From assembly GCF_000424625.1 (NCBI RefSeq), contig NZ_AUKG01000001.1:1922001-1986000 (forward strand): 64,000 nucleotides of DNA, written 5' to 3'. Below are positions 63,780 to 64,000 of the stretch, in pieces. The position numbers and the translations under genes were made by a program. Within the stretch, counting starts at the first letter, position 1. Every line of letters starts with the position of its first letter. The notes beneath the pieces are model-generated. The model ran no database searches and was not told the DNA's origin. It saw only the letters and a program-made list of their open reading frames with translations. Source of the stretch: Conexibacter woesei Iso977N. GTDB lineage: Bacteria > Actinomycetota > Thermoleophilia > Solirubrobacterales > Solirubrobacteraceae.

Positions 63780-64000
63780 ATGAACCTGACCGACATGTCG
63801 TCGTTGCTCCGCGCGAGCGCGGCGGCGATCCTCGCAACGACCGGCCTCGCGCTGGCCACCGCGCCCGTGGCCGACGCCGGCACGTACCGCGTGCTGGGCC
63901 TCAAGTACTACGGCGTCAAGAGCAACGACGGCTGGTCGGCGACGTCCGACAGCGGCGGTCATGGGTACCTGACGGCGTCCATGGACGAATCGGTCCTGGA
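63780..64000 (+). CDS. Secreted protein, N-terminal part
   Basis: About 74 codons of a gene cut by the window end. The ATG at 63780 begins a signal peptide (MNLTDMSSLLRASAAAILA) with likely cleavage at ADA-G. The mature start TYRVLGLKYYGVKSNDGWSAT has no recognised family in the visible part. It lies 27 bases after the sigma/zinc-finger fusion and is probably in the same transcript. Confidence 0.7.
   Translation, partial: MNLTDMSSLLRASAAAILATTGLALATAPVADAGTYRVLGLKYYGVKSNDGWSATSDSGGHGYLTASMDESVL

Overview
The window is chromosomal DNA from a very GC-rich, gene-dense actinobacterium. Gene content points to the Thermoleophilia/Solirubrobacterales (Conexibacter- or Solirubrobacter-like): SigB/SigF-type sigma factors with an ANTAR regulator, a MarP-type membrane protease, Ku, a poxvirus-type topoisomerase IB, a family 1 encapsulin, and beta-solenoid-like secreted proteins. 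The lineage is inferred from gene families and base composition, not from a marker-gene search. GTG and TTG starts and 1-4 base stop/start overlaps are common. I saw no rRNA, tRNA, CRISPR array, insertion sequence or prophage.

Layout. 1-3330: the start of htpX, a coiled-coil M23 peptidase, a HigBA-like toxin-antitoxin pair and a hydrolase. 3356-11496: lysine/threonine synthesis (lysA-hom-thrC, then thrB), split by an exporter / FAD-oxidase / AraC-regulator block at 6879-10628. 11517-20713: envelope and chromosome functions (L,D-transpeptidase, ParA, zinc-ribbon/FHA protein, class B PBP, MarP-like protease, topoisomerase III). 20694-25133: secreted proteins, one a 1072-residue repeat protein with a natural six-histidine run and one apparently frameshifted gene. 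25215-31969: an AddB/AddA-like helicase-nuclease pair.

31966-37181: a BrkB-like membrane protein and a stress-regulation block with an ANTAR regulator, two SigB/F-type sigma factors and a MerR-HTH/GAF-like regulator. 37210-39046: the encapsulin operon, with a ferritin-like cargo that ends in a targeting peptide followed by the shell protein. A second ferritin-like protein and a DJ-1/PfpI protein lie just beyond. 40569-44091: an HNH protein with unusual base use, Ku and topoisomerase IB. 44218-47296: an MFS transporter, then a partner-switching operon (ATP-binding anti-sigma, degenerate relative, STAS antagonist). 47686-53771: glutamate synthase gltBD. 54125-64000: secreted proteins, a Tat-exported amine oxidase, an FMO/TetR pair, a zinc-finger protein with a lipoprotein, and an ECF sigma factor carrying its own zinc finger and membrane span next to a secreted protein cut by the window end.

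Two themes join the parts. One is stress handling: iron storage in nanocompartments, partner-switch sigma control, DNA-end repair and acid/oxidative envelope proteolysis. The other is envelope remodelling. The clearest non-housekeeping system is the encapsulin locus with its uncharacterised flanking genes. The least explained protein is the HNH fusion. Several perfect inverted repeats look regulatory, notably one between the two genes at 35746 and 35878 and one that holds a start codon in its loop.
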